From Arcticibacter svalbardensis MN12-7 (GTDB lineage: Bacteria > Bacteroidota > Bacteroidia > Sphingobacteriales > Sphingobacteriaceae), in the NCBI RefSeq assembly GCF_000403135.1, contig NZ_AQPN01000008.1, positions 16,549-80,548 on the forward strand: a DNA stretch of 64,000 bases, read 5' to 3'. Positions 8,348-16,769 of this stretch are shown one piece after another (within the stretch, counting starts at the first letter, position 1; each line of letters starts with the position of its first letter). A program made the translations under genes and the position numbers. A model generated the notes under the pieces. It searched no databases and was not told the origin of the DNA. It saw only the letters and a list, made by a program, of their open reading frames with translations.

Positions 8348-9415
8348 ATGAAATATAATTTTGGCGCTGGACCCAGTATTTTGCCACAGGAAGTATTTAA
8401 ACAAGCAGCAGAAGCAGTATTAAATTTTAATAATACAGGACTTTCCATACTTGAAATTTCTCACAGAGCACCTGAATTCGAGGCTGTGGTTGACGAAATT
8501 TTACAATTAGTAAAAGATCTTTTAAACATTCCTGAAGGCTATTCGATTTTATTGCTTCAAGGTGGAGCAAGTCTTCAATTTAGCATGGTTCCTATGAATA
8601 TTCTTGCTGAAGGACAAACTGCATCTTATCTTGATTCAGGTGTATGGTCAAGTAAGGCTATCAAAGAAGCTAAGCTATTCGGAAATGTAAATATTGTTGC
8701 TTCATCAAAAGAGGCTAACTATACTTATGTGCCTAGAGATTATGAAATACCTGCAGATTCTGCATATTTTCATGTCACATCTAATAATACCATATTCGGA
8801 ACTGAACTATTTGATTTCCCTAAAACAGATGTTCCTATAGTTTCTGATATGTCATCTGACATTTTCAGCAGAGTATTAAATATTGCTGATTTTGGTTTAA
8901 TTTATGCTGGTGCCCAAAAGAATATGGGTCCTGCAGGTCTTACCCTTGTGATCGTGAAAGATGATCTAATAGGTAAGTCTGGTCGTAAATTACCATCTAT
9001 GCTGGATTATAAGATCCATGCGGACAACAAATCACTTTATAATACTCCTGCAGTTTTCTCCATTTATGCTTCTTTATTGAACTTAAGATGGCTGAAAGCA
9101 AAAGGTGGTGTTGCACAGATAGAAAAGGAAAATATTGCTAAATCTGAAGCTTTATATGCTGAAATAGATCGTAATCCTTTATTTAAAGGTCCTTGTAATG
9201 TGGAAGATCGTTCACGCATGAATGTTTGTTTTGTGATGGAAAATCCGGAATTAGACAAACCTTTCCTAAAGTTTGCTCAGGAACGCGGAATGGTTGGAAT
9301 TAAAGGACATCGTAGTGTAGGTGGTTTTAGGGCATCTATTTATAATGCACTTCCTATTACTGCTGTTCATGCACTTATTGATGTGATGCAAGAATTTGCA
9401 GATAATAATGCTTAG
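8348..9415 (+). CDS. serC: Phosphoserine aminotransferase
   Basis: 355 residues, the normal SerC length. It starts with the family signature (NFGAGPS) and carries the pyridoxal-phosphate lysine at about 191 in AGAQKNMGPAG. The enzyme moves an amino group from glutamate to 3-phosphohydroxypyruvate, giving phosphoserine; related enzymes also serve pyridoxine synthesis. It lies 19 nt upstream of serA, so substrate formation and transamination are encoded in one operon. No serB phosphatase is present in the window. Confidence 0.97.
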   Translation: MKYNFGAGPSILPQEVFKQAAEAVLNFNNTGLSILEISHRAPEFEAVVDEILQLVKDLLNIPEGYSILLLQGGASLQFSMVPMNILAEGQTASYLDSGVWSSKAIKEAKLFGNVNIVASSKEANYTYVPRDYEIPADSAYFHVTSNNTIFGTELFDFPKTDVPIVSDMSSDIFSRVLNIADFGLIYAGAQKNMGPAGLTLVIVKDDLIGKSGRKLPSMLDYKIHADNKSLYNTPAVFSIYASLLNLRWLKAKGGVAQIEKENIAKSEALYAEIDRNPLFKGPCNVEDRSRMNVCFVMENPELDKPFLKFAQERGMVGIKGHRSVGGFRASIYNALPITAVHALIDVMQEFADNNA

Positions 9416-9434
9416 ATAATATAAATACGAGATA

Positions 9435-10385
9435 ATGATAAAAATTCTTGCAAATGATGGTATTGACGCTGTTGGTAAGCAATTACTTGAACAGGCCGGC
9501 TTTACCGTTCAAACTGAAAATATACCTCAGGGAGAACTTCCTGAAGCTTTAAAGAACTTTGATGCTATAACTGTTCGTAGTGCTACTAAGGTTAGAAAAG
9601 AACTTATTGATGCTTGTCCCAACCTTCGTTTAATAGGTCGTGGTGGTGTTGGTATGGATAATATCGATGTTGACTACGCTCGTGAAAAGGGATTGACAGT
9701 TGTTAATACTCCTGCAGCTTCTTCTCCATCGGTTGCTGAACTGGTTTTTGCTCATCTATTTACCGGAATTCGGTTTTTATATGACTCTAATCGTAAGATG
9801 CCGGTTGAAGGTGGTACAAAATTTAATAACCTTAAAAAAGCGTATGCAAAAGGCGTTGAATTAAAAGGAAAGAAAATTGGTATTATTGGCTTTGGACGTA
9901 TTGGTCGCGAAACTGCTAAAATTGCATTAGGTTTAGGAATGGAAGTTCTGGCGTACGATTTGTATGATGTACCTGCAACTTTAGAATTAAACCTGACTGG
10001 CGGTGTGAATGTTAGTGTTCCTGTAAAAAAGGCATCATTCGATGAGCTGATCACTGAAAGTGATTTTATCAGTCTTCATATTCCATTTTTAGATAAACCT
10101 ATTTTAGGTAAATCTGAATTTGATAAAATGAAGAATGGTGTTGGTATTGTAAATTGTTCGAGAGGTGGTACTATTGATGAGTTAGCTCTTATTGAGGCTT
10201 TAAATAGTGGTATTGTCGGATTCGCAGGATTGGATGTTTATGATAATGAACCAACTCCTCGTCAGGAGATTCTTACTCATCCAAAGATTTCGTTGACTCC
10301 ACATATTGGTGCAGCAACGAATGAAGCTCAAGAGCGTATTGGTGTAGAGTTAGCAAACCTGATCATTGATTTCTTTAAAAAATAA
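9435..10385 (+). CDS. serA: D-3-phosphoglycerate dehydrogenase, short form
   Basis: 316 residues of the D-2-hydroxyacid dehydrogenase fold. The NAD-binding Gly-Phe-Gly-Arg-Ile-Gly is at 152-157. The catalytic triad is visible as Arg243 (NCSRGG), Glu272 (DNEP) and His290 (TPHIGAAT). It oxidises 3-phosphoglycerate, the first step of serine synthesis. The C-terminal ACT domain that allows serine feedback in E. coli SerA is missing, so feedback by that route is not expected. The operon with serC supports SerA over another hydroxyacid dehydrogenase. Confidence 0.93.
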   Translation: MIKILANDGIDAVGKQLLEQAGFTVQTENIPQGELPEALKNFDAITVRSATKVRKELIDACPNLRLIGRGGVGMDNIDVDYAREKGLTVVNTPAASSPSVAELVFAHLFTGIRFLYDSNRKMPVEGGTKFNNLKKAYAKGVELKGKKIGIIGFGRIGRETAKIALGLGMEVLAYDLYDVPATLELNLTGGVNVSVPVKKASFDELITESDFISLHIPFLDKPILGKSEFDKMKNGVGIVNCSRGGTIDELALIEALNSGIVGFAGLDVYDNEPTPRQEILTHPKISLTPHIGAATNEAQERIGVELANLIIDFFKK

Positions 10386-10464
10386 TTATTTCAACAGAGA
10401 AGTAGGCAGCATTATAAATCAAATTCATTAAAGAATTTGATTTTGGTCAAAATCTCGAAGGAAT

Positions 10465-10505
10465 AAAAAGGGCAATTTTCATATCGAAAATTGCCCTTTT
10501 TATTA
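10465..10505 (+). terminator. Intrinsic terminator after serC-serA
   Basis: A 16-bp perfect stem (10465-10480 with 10486-10501) with a 5-nt loop; the A and T runs are part of the arms. It is 80 nt after the serA stop. Confidence 0.85.
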
Positions 10506-10611
10506 TAAAAAAGTGTTAAAATTTATTGGCTTAACGCTAGAAAAGACTTACTGGATAGCTCTTTTTTTGAACTTTTTAATATGTTTCTTTGAACTGTTTC
10601 ATATAAAATGC

Positions 10612-10639
10612 TTTGGATTTATTTGTCTTGACTATATTG
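10612..10639 (+). promoter_or_regulatory. Possible promoter of ldh
   Basis: TTTG (10612-10615), 17 nt, then TATATTG (10633-10639), which is one base short of the TAnnTTTG box. It lies about 25 nt before the ATG. Confidence 0.4.
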
Positions 10640-10663
10640 CAACATATATTTTAATTTACTAAA

Positions 10664-11590
10664 ATGCCGTTAACAAATAAAAAAAGCAGGATCGTAGTCA
10701 TTGGTGTTGGAGCTGTAGGTTCTACAACAGCCTATACGCTTCTTTTAAGAGAGCGTATGGATGAATTGGTACTAATAGATGCCAATCAGGGTAAGGCTAT
10801 AGGAGATGCGTTAGATATGAACCATGGCTTGCCTTTTTTGGGGCAGTCTAAAGTTTGGGCCGGTACTTACGAAGATTGTAAGGATGCTGACATTATTATT
10901 ATCACTGCAGGGGCTTCACAGCGTGAAGGTGAGTCTCGTATTGATCTGTTAAAACGTAATGTAGCCGTTTTTGAAAGCATTACTACAGAGGTGCTGAAGT
11001 ATAATACAGATGGCATCTTGATTATTGCATCAAATCCGGTAGATATAATGAGCTATTTTACATGGAAGAAATCAGGATGGCCAGTGAACCGAATAATTGG
11101 GTCGGGTACTTTATTAGATAGTGCACGATTTCGATACTTGATAGGGGAGAAGCTTAATATTGATTCAAGAAGTGTGCATGCACATATTATTGGTGAACAT
11201 GGCGATTCTGAATTGCCTTTATGGAGCATGACTAACGTGGCTGGTTCTACTATTAATTTCACTGATGAAGAAAAAGAAAACCTTTATTTAGATACTAAAA
11301 ATGCTGCTTATCAGATTATAAAAGCGAAAGGTGCAACGTTTTATGGGATCGCGCTAGCTCTTGATCGGATTTGTACAGCTATTTTACATAATGAAGCGGC
11401 TGTGTTGAATGTTTCGACTTTGCTGACTGATTACCATGGCGTGTCTGATGTATTTTTAGGGGTTCCTTGTGTGGTAGATCGTAACGGGGTAAGGGAAGTC
11501 TTGCCTTTAGATATTAATGAGTTGGAAAGGACTCAGCTAAATCAATCTGCTCAAAAAATTAAAGATATAATTAGTTCAGTGTCTATGTAA
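10664..11590 (+). CDS. ldh: L-lactate dehydrogenase
   Basis: 308 residues with the NAD-binding GVGAVGS at 14-20 and the active-site signature IIGEHGDSELP with catalytic His179. The specificity loop carries Gln86 (AGASQREGESR), the residue that marks lactate rather than malate dehydrogenase, followed by substrate-binding Arg92. Asp152 and Arg155 complete the site. It interconverts pyruvate and L-lactate with NADH in the cytoplasm. It has its own promoter and is not clearly in an operon. Confidence 0.93.
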   Translation: MPLTNKKSRIVVIGVGAVGSTTAYTLLLRERMDELVLIDANQGKAIGDALDMNHGLPFLGQSKVWAGTYEDCKDADIIIITAGASQREGESRIDLLKRNVAVFESITTEVLKYNTDGILIIASNPVDIMSYFTWKKSGWPVNRIIGSGTLLDSARFRYLIGEKLNIDSRSVHAHIIGEHGDSELPLWSMTNVAGSTINFTDEEKENLYLDTKNAAYQIIKAKGATFYGIALALDRICTAILHNEAAVLNVSTLLTDYHGVSDVFLGVPCVVDRNGVREVLPLDINELERTQLNQSAQKIKDIISSVSM

Positions 11591-11713
11591 TCACTTTGAG
11601 GTTTTTCAAAAGTAAGATATCAGCGTAAATGTGGCTATTCTTTTTTTATGATACATAGGCCTAAGGGGTTAATGGTTTTGGATTAAAATAGAAAATATTT
11701 AATACATCATACG

Positions 11714-12373
11714 ATGATATCTTATTTTAAAAGCATATTGGGGACTTCGTTTTTTTTATTCATTTTGCTGAGTAGCAGCTCAGCACAAAATACATACAGA
11801 CATTTTTCGATAGGCATTGGTGCTGGTCAGACATCTACATTCACCGATTTCTTACATGCTGATCGTAAGTTATTCGGGTATGGTGTATTTGATTATTATT
11901 TTAGTCCTTATTTGAATATAGGAATGGAAGCACAGTCTGGTTCTATATCCGGTCATGATGATCAGAATACATCAAACTTTCAGGGAGATTTTCAATCCTT
12001 AACTTTTAAAGGAAAGTTGCATGTTGGTGAACTGATCAGGAAGCCACAAAGGTATATTGCCGCTCGGGCATCAATAGGAGATAAATTAGTAAAAGGAATT
12101 TATCTGGGTTCAGGAGGTGGTGTATTTATGATCATGAATGGCATAAATTCATCTGAATCCTACAATAATAAAGAACTGTTTATACCTGCTTTAGGGGGAA
12201 TAGATATGTATATGGGAGCAGAATCAAGGCTTTTATTGAACCTGAACTATCAGACGAATTTTTTACTGGGCGATAAAATGGATGGCAGTATTAGGCCGGG
12301 ATCGCATAATGATCTTTATCAGACTATTAGTATTGGAATCAGCTATACATTGGGAAAGCTGACTTATTTGTAG
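11714..12373 (+). CDS. Small outer-membrane beta-barrel protein, unknown
   Basis: 219 residues. A signal peptide ends near residue 24 (SSSSAQ). The mature part alternates Gly- and aromatic-rich strands (FSIGIGAGQTSTF at the start and ISIGISYTLG at the end), the pattern of an 8-10-strand porin-like barrel. No specific family is recognised. It converges on folC with a 7-nt gap between stops. Confidence 0.72.
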   Translation: MISYFKSILGTSFFLFILLSSSSAQNTYRHFSIGIGAGQTSTFTDFLHADRKLFGYGVFDYYFSPYLNIGMEAQSGSISGHDDQNTSNFQGDFQSLTFKGKLHVGELIRKPQRYIAARASIGDKLVKGIYLGSGGGVFMIMNGINSSESYNNKELFIPALGGIDMYMGAESRLLLNLNYQTNFLLGDKMDGSIRPGSHNDLYQTISIGISYTLGKLTYL

Positions 12374-12380
12374 GTGTTCA

Positions 12381-13727
12381 TTAAATAATTTCGGCTACAA
12401 CATAAGTACTTCCACCTATGAATATGAAGTCGTTCATGTTTGCGTTGGCTTTGGCAGCTAATAAGGCTTCGTGTACCGAAGAGTAAGACTCTCCTGAAAG
12501 TCCAGCAGCTTCAGCTTCTTTGGCTAAATCTAAGGCTGGCTTAGCACGTTCTATAGCCGGATTGCAAAAGTAATACCTGGCTTCTTTGGGTAATAAGGAT
12601 AGTACTTTAGTAATGTCTTTATCTTTTACCATTCCAATAACCATGTGCAGTGTATGGTAAGAAATACGAGCAATATTTTTAATTACTTCCTGAATGCCAT
12701 CTTCATTATGTCCGGTATCGCATATAATAAGAGGATTGTGGTCTAGAATCTGCCATCTTCCCATTAAACCAGTCAGTTTAGTTACTTGACTTAAGCCGGA
12801 TTGTATTTGTTCATTTGTAATAGAAAACCCGATTAGCCTCAATTGCTCTATAGCACTCAGCACTGTTTTAAGATTCTTAAGCTGGTAAGTACCGGTTAAA
12901 TCCAAAGATAAATTTAATGATTCACTACCATCGGATAGAGGAGGTTTTACTTGAATTACTGCATCCGCCTGAAGATTTGTATTCGAGGGTTTACTCACTT
13001 CAAGACTCAGCACATCCTCGTTGGAATCTTTATTGTTTTTTATTAACCAACTTTCAGATGCAAGGGTTAAAGTGGAATACTGCTGCTGTGCTTTATCCTC
13101 AAATACCTTTTTAACTACTTCATTAATTGCTTCTCCTATAACTACAGGTATACCCTTTTTTATTATTCCAGATTTCTCTGCTGCAATTTCTTTCAGGGAA
13201 TTTCCTAATATGGATACATGGTCGAAACTGATATTTGTGATGATAGAGAGGATGGGATTGATGATATTGGTCGAGTCAAGACGCCCACCTAATCCTACTT
13301 CAATAACTGCGATATCTACTTCTTGAGCTGCAAAATAATCAAAAGCCATAGCCACTGTAACTTCGAAAAAAGAGGGACTAATGGTATCGATGAGATCCCT
13401 TTGTTCTTGAACAAAGTTTATGATATCTGCTTCAGCAATCATTTGACCATTTATGCGGATCCTTTCTCTGAAATCACGCAAATGGGGAGAGGTATATAGG
13501 CCAGTCTTATAACCGGCTACCTGGAGCACAGAGGCCAGCATATGAGATACAGATCCTTTTCCATTGGTTCCTGCAATGTGAATGCTCTTAAAACGCTCCT
13601 GAGGATTGTTCAAGCTATTACACAATAAAACAGTATTAGCAAGATCCTTCTTTATTGCTGAGGAGCCTTGCTTGGAAAACATAGGCAACCTGGAATATAA
13701 ATATTCAACTGTCTCTTTGTAGTTCAT
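12381..13727 (-). CDS. folC: Folylpolyglutamate synthase / dihydrofolate synthase
   Basis: 448 residues of the Mur-ligase fold. The P-loop is TNGKGS in HIAGTNGKGSVSHM, followed by the family motif SPHL and an omega-loop region. FolC adds glutamate to dihydropteroate and folates using ATP in the cytoplasm. It is the last gene of the long ExbB-ExbD-TonB operon, 28 nt after tonB, so a metabolic enzyme is probably carried on an envelope transcript. It starts at ATG 13727. Confidence 0.95.
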   Translation of the reverse strand: MNYKETVEYLYSRLPMFSKQGSSAIKKDLANTVLLCNSLNNPQERFKSIHIAGTNGKGSVSHMLASVLQVAGYKTGLYTSPHLRDFRERIRINGQMIAEADIINFVQEQRDLIDTISPSFFEVTVAMAFDYFAAQEVDIAVIEVGLGGRLDSTNIINPILSIITNISFDHVSILGNSLKEIAAEKSGIIKKGIPVVIGEAINEVVKKVFEDKAQQQYSTLTLASESWLIKNNKDSNEDVLSLEVSKPSNTNLQADAVIQVKPPLSDGSESLNLSLDLTGTYQLKNLKTVLSAIEQLRLIGFSITNEQIQSGLSQVTKLTGLMGRWQILDHNPLIICDTGHNEDGIQEVIKNIARISYHTLHMVIGMVKDKDITKVLSLLPKEARYYFCNPAIERAKPALDLAKEAEAAGLSGESYSSVHEALLAAKANANMNDFIFIGGSTYVVAEII

Positions 13728-13755
13728 GTGGTGAAATGTCTGATTGTAAATTAAG

Positions 13756-14577
13756 CTAATTCACCTTAAAGTTGAATACGACTACTCCAATCTGAACATC
13801 AGGAGCGGATTCTAAGCGATTTAAATTAGCTCCCAATACAGCTTGTTCACATTTTCTCCATAAATCCTGATCAGATAGGGTTGTACCTTTAACTCCAGCT
13901 CTCGCAAAAATAACTTCTCCTGATTTACCTACTCTGATCTCTACGTAAATACGACCGGATAACTGTCCTTGATCGTTGATCTTAGGTAGATTTACAAATC
14001 TTCTATTCGATAATGTAAGCTTAACATTGCCGAACCCTGATCCTCCACTACCATAGTTAGCAGCAAGAGGGTCTCCATCCACGTCACCTTGATTTCCTGG
14101 AGTAGTTCCTGTTCCGTCTCCACCTCCTGAGCCTGTGCTTTTCTTGCCTTTATAAAGCGCATTTTGATTGACTACAGGTTGGCTTTCTTTTGTTGAAGTA
14201 GTTGTGGAAGGAGCTGTTGACGTGCTTTTTTTAGTTGAAGTTTTCACTACAGGAGCATCTTCAGATTCCTGAGTGACCACTGCTTTATCACTATTTTCTG
14301 AAGATGGCGCTGTTGGCTGAGGTTCAGAATTCTCTACCACCTTATCCGGAGGTGTGTTATTTGCATTTGGATCAACGGAAGGCTCCTCAATGCTCATGAA
14401 ATCGTCGCCCATTCCTACTTCAGCGGTTCCATAATTTACTACAATTCCACCTGTTCCAACTTCTTGAGGCGGATTCATTCCAAAGCGTATGATGTAGCAA
14501 AGCAGGAGCATTGCAATCATAAATGCTCCTGCGATCAAAAATGCCTTTGGATAATTATTATCTTCCTGGTACTGCAT
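13756..14577 (-). CDS. TonB-like energy transducer
   Basis: 273 residues. A single N-terminal membrane helix is at about 12-30 (AFLIAGAFMIAMLLLCYIIR). A Pro/Ser/Thr/Asn-rich, low-complexity periplasmic spacer runs to about 175, then a TonB-type C-terminal domain (YVEIRVGKSGEVIFA, ending FNFKVN). It passes proton-motive energy from ExbB-ExbD to outer-membrane receptors. Its position 4 nt after exbD confirms the role. The C-terminal domain is divergent from E. coli TonB, which is common in this phylum. Confidence 0.85.
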   Translation of the reverse strand: MQYQEDNNYPKAFLIAGAFMIAMLLLCYIIRFGMNPPQEVGTGGIVVNYGTAEVGMGDDFMSIEEPSVDPNANNTPPDKVVENSEPQPTAPSSENSDKAVVTQESEDAPVVKTSTKKSTSTAPSTTTSTKESQPVVNQNALYKGKKSTGSGGGDGTGTTPGNQGDVDGDPLAANYGSGGSGFGNVKLTLSNRRFVNLPKINDQGQLSGRIYVEIRVGKSGEVIFARAGVKGTTLSDQDLWRKCEQAVLGANLNRLESAPDVQIGVVVFNFKVN

Positions 14578-14581
14578 GAGT

Positions 14582-14977
14582 TTATTTTGGTTCTGTAGCT
14601 AAAACAAGTTTAATAGACAGTCTGTTTGCAATATCCATAATTTGAACAACGTCCTGAATGGCCACTGTGCGATCAACATATAGTATAATGGTTAACGCAT
14701 CAGCCTTAGTGGACATGGCTAGCAGTCTTCCCTGTATTTCATCTAATTGAACTTGTTGTTTGTCCATGAAATACTCCAAATCCTTCGTCACTGATATGGT
14801 AACGGTTTTCTTGGAAACAGATTGTCCTGTATCTGATTTCGGAAGCATCAACTTAATGATGTTTGGATTTGTTACAGTCGATGCAATTAAAAAGAACAGC
14901 ATCAGGAAGAACATAATGTCACTCATAGCCGAAGCATTCACTTCAACTGTTGGTTTATTTTTCTTTCTTAAATTCAT
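14582..14977 (-). CDS. exbD: Biopolymer transport protein ExbD
   Basis: 131 residues with one N-terminal membrane helix (SDIMFFLMLFFLIASTV). The conserved Asp that carries protons lies just before it (SAMSDIMFF). A small periplasmic domain with VDRTVAIQDVVQ follows, as in ExbD/TolR. With ExbB it forms the inner-membrane proton channel that drives TonB. Gaps to both neighbours are 4-6 nt. Confidence 0.95.
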   Translation of the reverse strand: MNLRKKNKPTVEVNASAMSDIMFFLMLFFLIASTVTNPNIIKLMLPKSDTGQSVSKKTVTISVTKDLEYFMDKQQVQLDEIQGRLLAMSTKADALTIILYVDRTVAIQDVVQIMDIANRLSIKLVLATEPK

Positions 14978-14983
14978 GCTGTT

Positions 14984-15679
14984 TTATCTACCTGGTTCGT
15001 CTAATAGATCAATGAATTCTATCGCGTCTGTTTCCATTCTTAATATCACTCTATCTACCATAATATTTAAAATATGATAGCCTATATAAGCTAAAATACC
15101 AACTCCTAAACCTGTTGCTGAAGTAATCATTTTTTCATAAAGACCACCTGCAATAATACCTATACTGATATTATCAGCCAGAGAGATGTTATAAAATATT
15201 TTAATAACTCCTAAAATGGTACCCACGAAACCAAGCATTGGGGCTATACCTGCTACAATACCAAGGATACTTATATTTTTTTCCAATTTAGATACTTCCA
15301 ATTTACCCAGATTCTCTATAGCTCCTTCAATTTCTTTAATCGGACGGCCAATTCTAAGCAATCCTTTTTGCAGCATTCTTCCTAATGGTGAATTGCTGTT
15401 CCTGCAAACTGCGATTGCAGAATCAAGATGACCTGTCAATATACTTTGCTTAACCTGAGACATTAAGTCAGAGCCTTTGCTTGATGCTTTCCGTATCGTA
15501 ATATATCTTTCAATAAAAATAACCAATCCTAAAAAGAAAAGTATGGCTAGAGGTAGCATTACCCACCCACCCTTTAGCAATAGGTCAAAAAAGCGCAGTT
15601 CCTGAGCTTTCTGAGCAGCTTCGACTGCAGCAGTAGCCACTGTATCGGGAGTAACGGAATCAATCTGTAATAAAAACAT
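14984..15679 (-). CDS. exbB: MotA/TolQ/ExbB proton channel protein
   Basis: 231 residues with three membrane helices in the MotA/TolQ/ExbB layout: an N-terminal one (GGWVMLPLAILFFLGLVIFI), a cytoplasmic loop, and a helix pair including the signature APMLGFVGTILGVIKIF and GLGVGILAYIGYHI. It assembles with ExbD around TonB. It lies 5 nt after the SPOR gene and 6 nt before exbD. Confidence 0.95.
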   Translation of the reverse strand: MFLLQIDSVTPDTVATAAVEAAQKAQELRFFDLLLKGGWVMLPLAILFFLGLVIFIERYITIRKASSKGSDLMSQVKQSILTGHLDSAIAVCRNSNSPLGRMLQKGLLRIGRPIKEIEGAIENLGKLEVSKLEKNISILGIVAGIAPMLGFVGTILGVIKIFYNISLADNISIGIIAGGLYEKMITSATGLGVGILAYIGYHILNIMVDRVILRMETDAIEFIDLLDEPGR

Positions 15680-15684
15680 GTGTG

Positions 15685-16728
15685 TTATTTTTTAGCTTTA
15701 TCGTTTAAATTTAAAATCCAGGCTTCTTTATTGAAATTACTTTGTACTTGTCTTTTTTCAATGTTTGCCTCTTCGTAAGTATGAAATGAGCCAAGGCTTA
15801 TTTTATACCTTGGTCTGCGGGTATCTTCTACAATTGTCGCCTTTATTCCTCTCTTTTGCAATGTTTTTATATAGTTTTCAGCTTCTAAGGGTAGTCCAAA
15901 AGAAGCCCCGATTACATAAAATTCTTTTGATTTGGACGTATTGATTTCTTTAAGGGAACTTACAGGATTATTGTTTTTTTTATTTTCAGGCTTAAGCGGT
16001 GTCTTTAAAGTTGCTGAAATAGAATCTTGAACGTTAGTAGCGTTTTGTTTCAGCGAACCAGCATTGTTAATAGATGAATCAACACTTTGAATTACTGGAG
16101 CCTCTTGTTTTTTAATTTGGGGCTGCGCATTCTGTTCTGGTATCGGTTTATCAGATGTCAGGTTAAACAAGGACGGATTGATGATATAAAAATAGCTACC
16201 AGAAATAATCAACAGGACTAAAATAATAAATACCGCCTTCCAGGTTTTTGAGGTCGTATGATTATTGTCCTGATCACTGAGTTCCGCTTCTATTGGCGCA
16301 TTATTAATCGGTGTAAATGCAGGCGTATAGGAAGCATCTTTTAATTTTGATAAACCAAAATTAGTCGCAGATTCATTAGTCTGCGCAAGTACTAGTCCCG
16401 AAGGACTGTTTTTGAGTAAACCAATTGGTTGTATTTCAACCTCGTTAAAAGAGGATAAAGATTGTTGAATCTGAGCAATGAACTTATTAATAAAATAGCG
16501 GGAGGAAGCTTCAGAAATCTTCTTGACCTGGCTAATATAATGCACCAACGTATCATCCTGGCCATTGAAGGTATTCTTAAAGCAAACCTTTTCTGAAGGG
16601 GCATGGAATTGACCTGTACTTTCATCGAAAAAGGCAGATGTTCTTTCTTTGTAAAATGTCCCTACATCGGAAAGACTTATTTCATCATAATCCTTAAGTA
16701 ATTCCGAAATATAGAGCGAAATGTTCAT
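15685..16728 (-). CDS. HU-like (CCDC81-type) and SPOR domain membrane protein
   Basis: 347 residues in three parts. Residues 1-115 resemble the prokaryotic CCDC81-like HU domain (LSDVGTFYKERTSAFF and VKKISEASSRYFINKF). One membrane helix is at about 165-185 (WKAVFIILVLLIISGSYFYI). A charged linker leads to a C-terminal SPOR domain (about 265-345: FYVIGASFGLPLEAENYIKT and YKISLGSFHTYEEAN), which binds denuded septal peptidoglycan. The HU part would face the cytoplasm and the SPOR part the periplasm. The role may be to link DNA or a cytoplasmic partner to the cell wall; this is inference. Confidence 0.85.
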   Translation of the reverse strand: MNISLYISELLKDYDEISLSDVGTFYKERTSAFFDESTGQFHAPSEKVCFKNTFNGQDDTLVHYISQVKKISEASSRYFINKFIAQIQQSLSSFNEVEIQPIGLLKNSPSGLVLAQTNESATNFGLSKLKDASYTPAFTPINNAPIEAELSDQDNNHTTSKTWKAVFIILVLLIISGSYFYIINPSLFNLTSDKPIPEQNAQPQIKKQEAPVIQSVDSSINNAGSLKQNATNVQDSISATLKTPLKPENKKNNNPVSSLKEINTSKSKEFYVIGASFGLPLEAENYIKTLQKRGIKATIVEDTRRPRYKISLGSFHTYEEANIEKRQVQSNFNKEAWILNLNDKAKK

Positions 16729-16769
16729 TTCTGTAAAATTAATCTAAAATATTAATTTAACAAAGGTGA

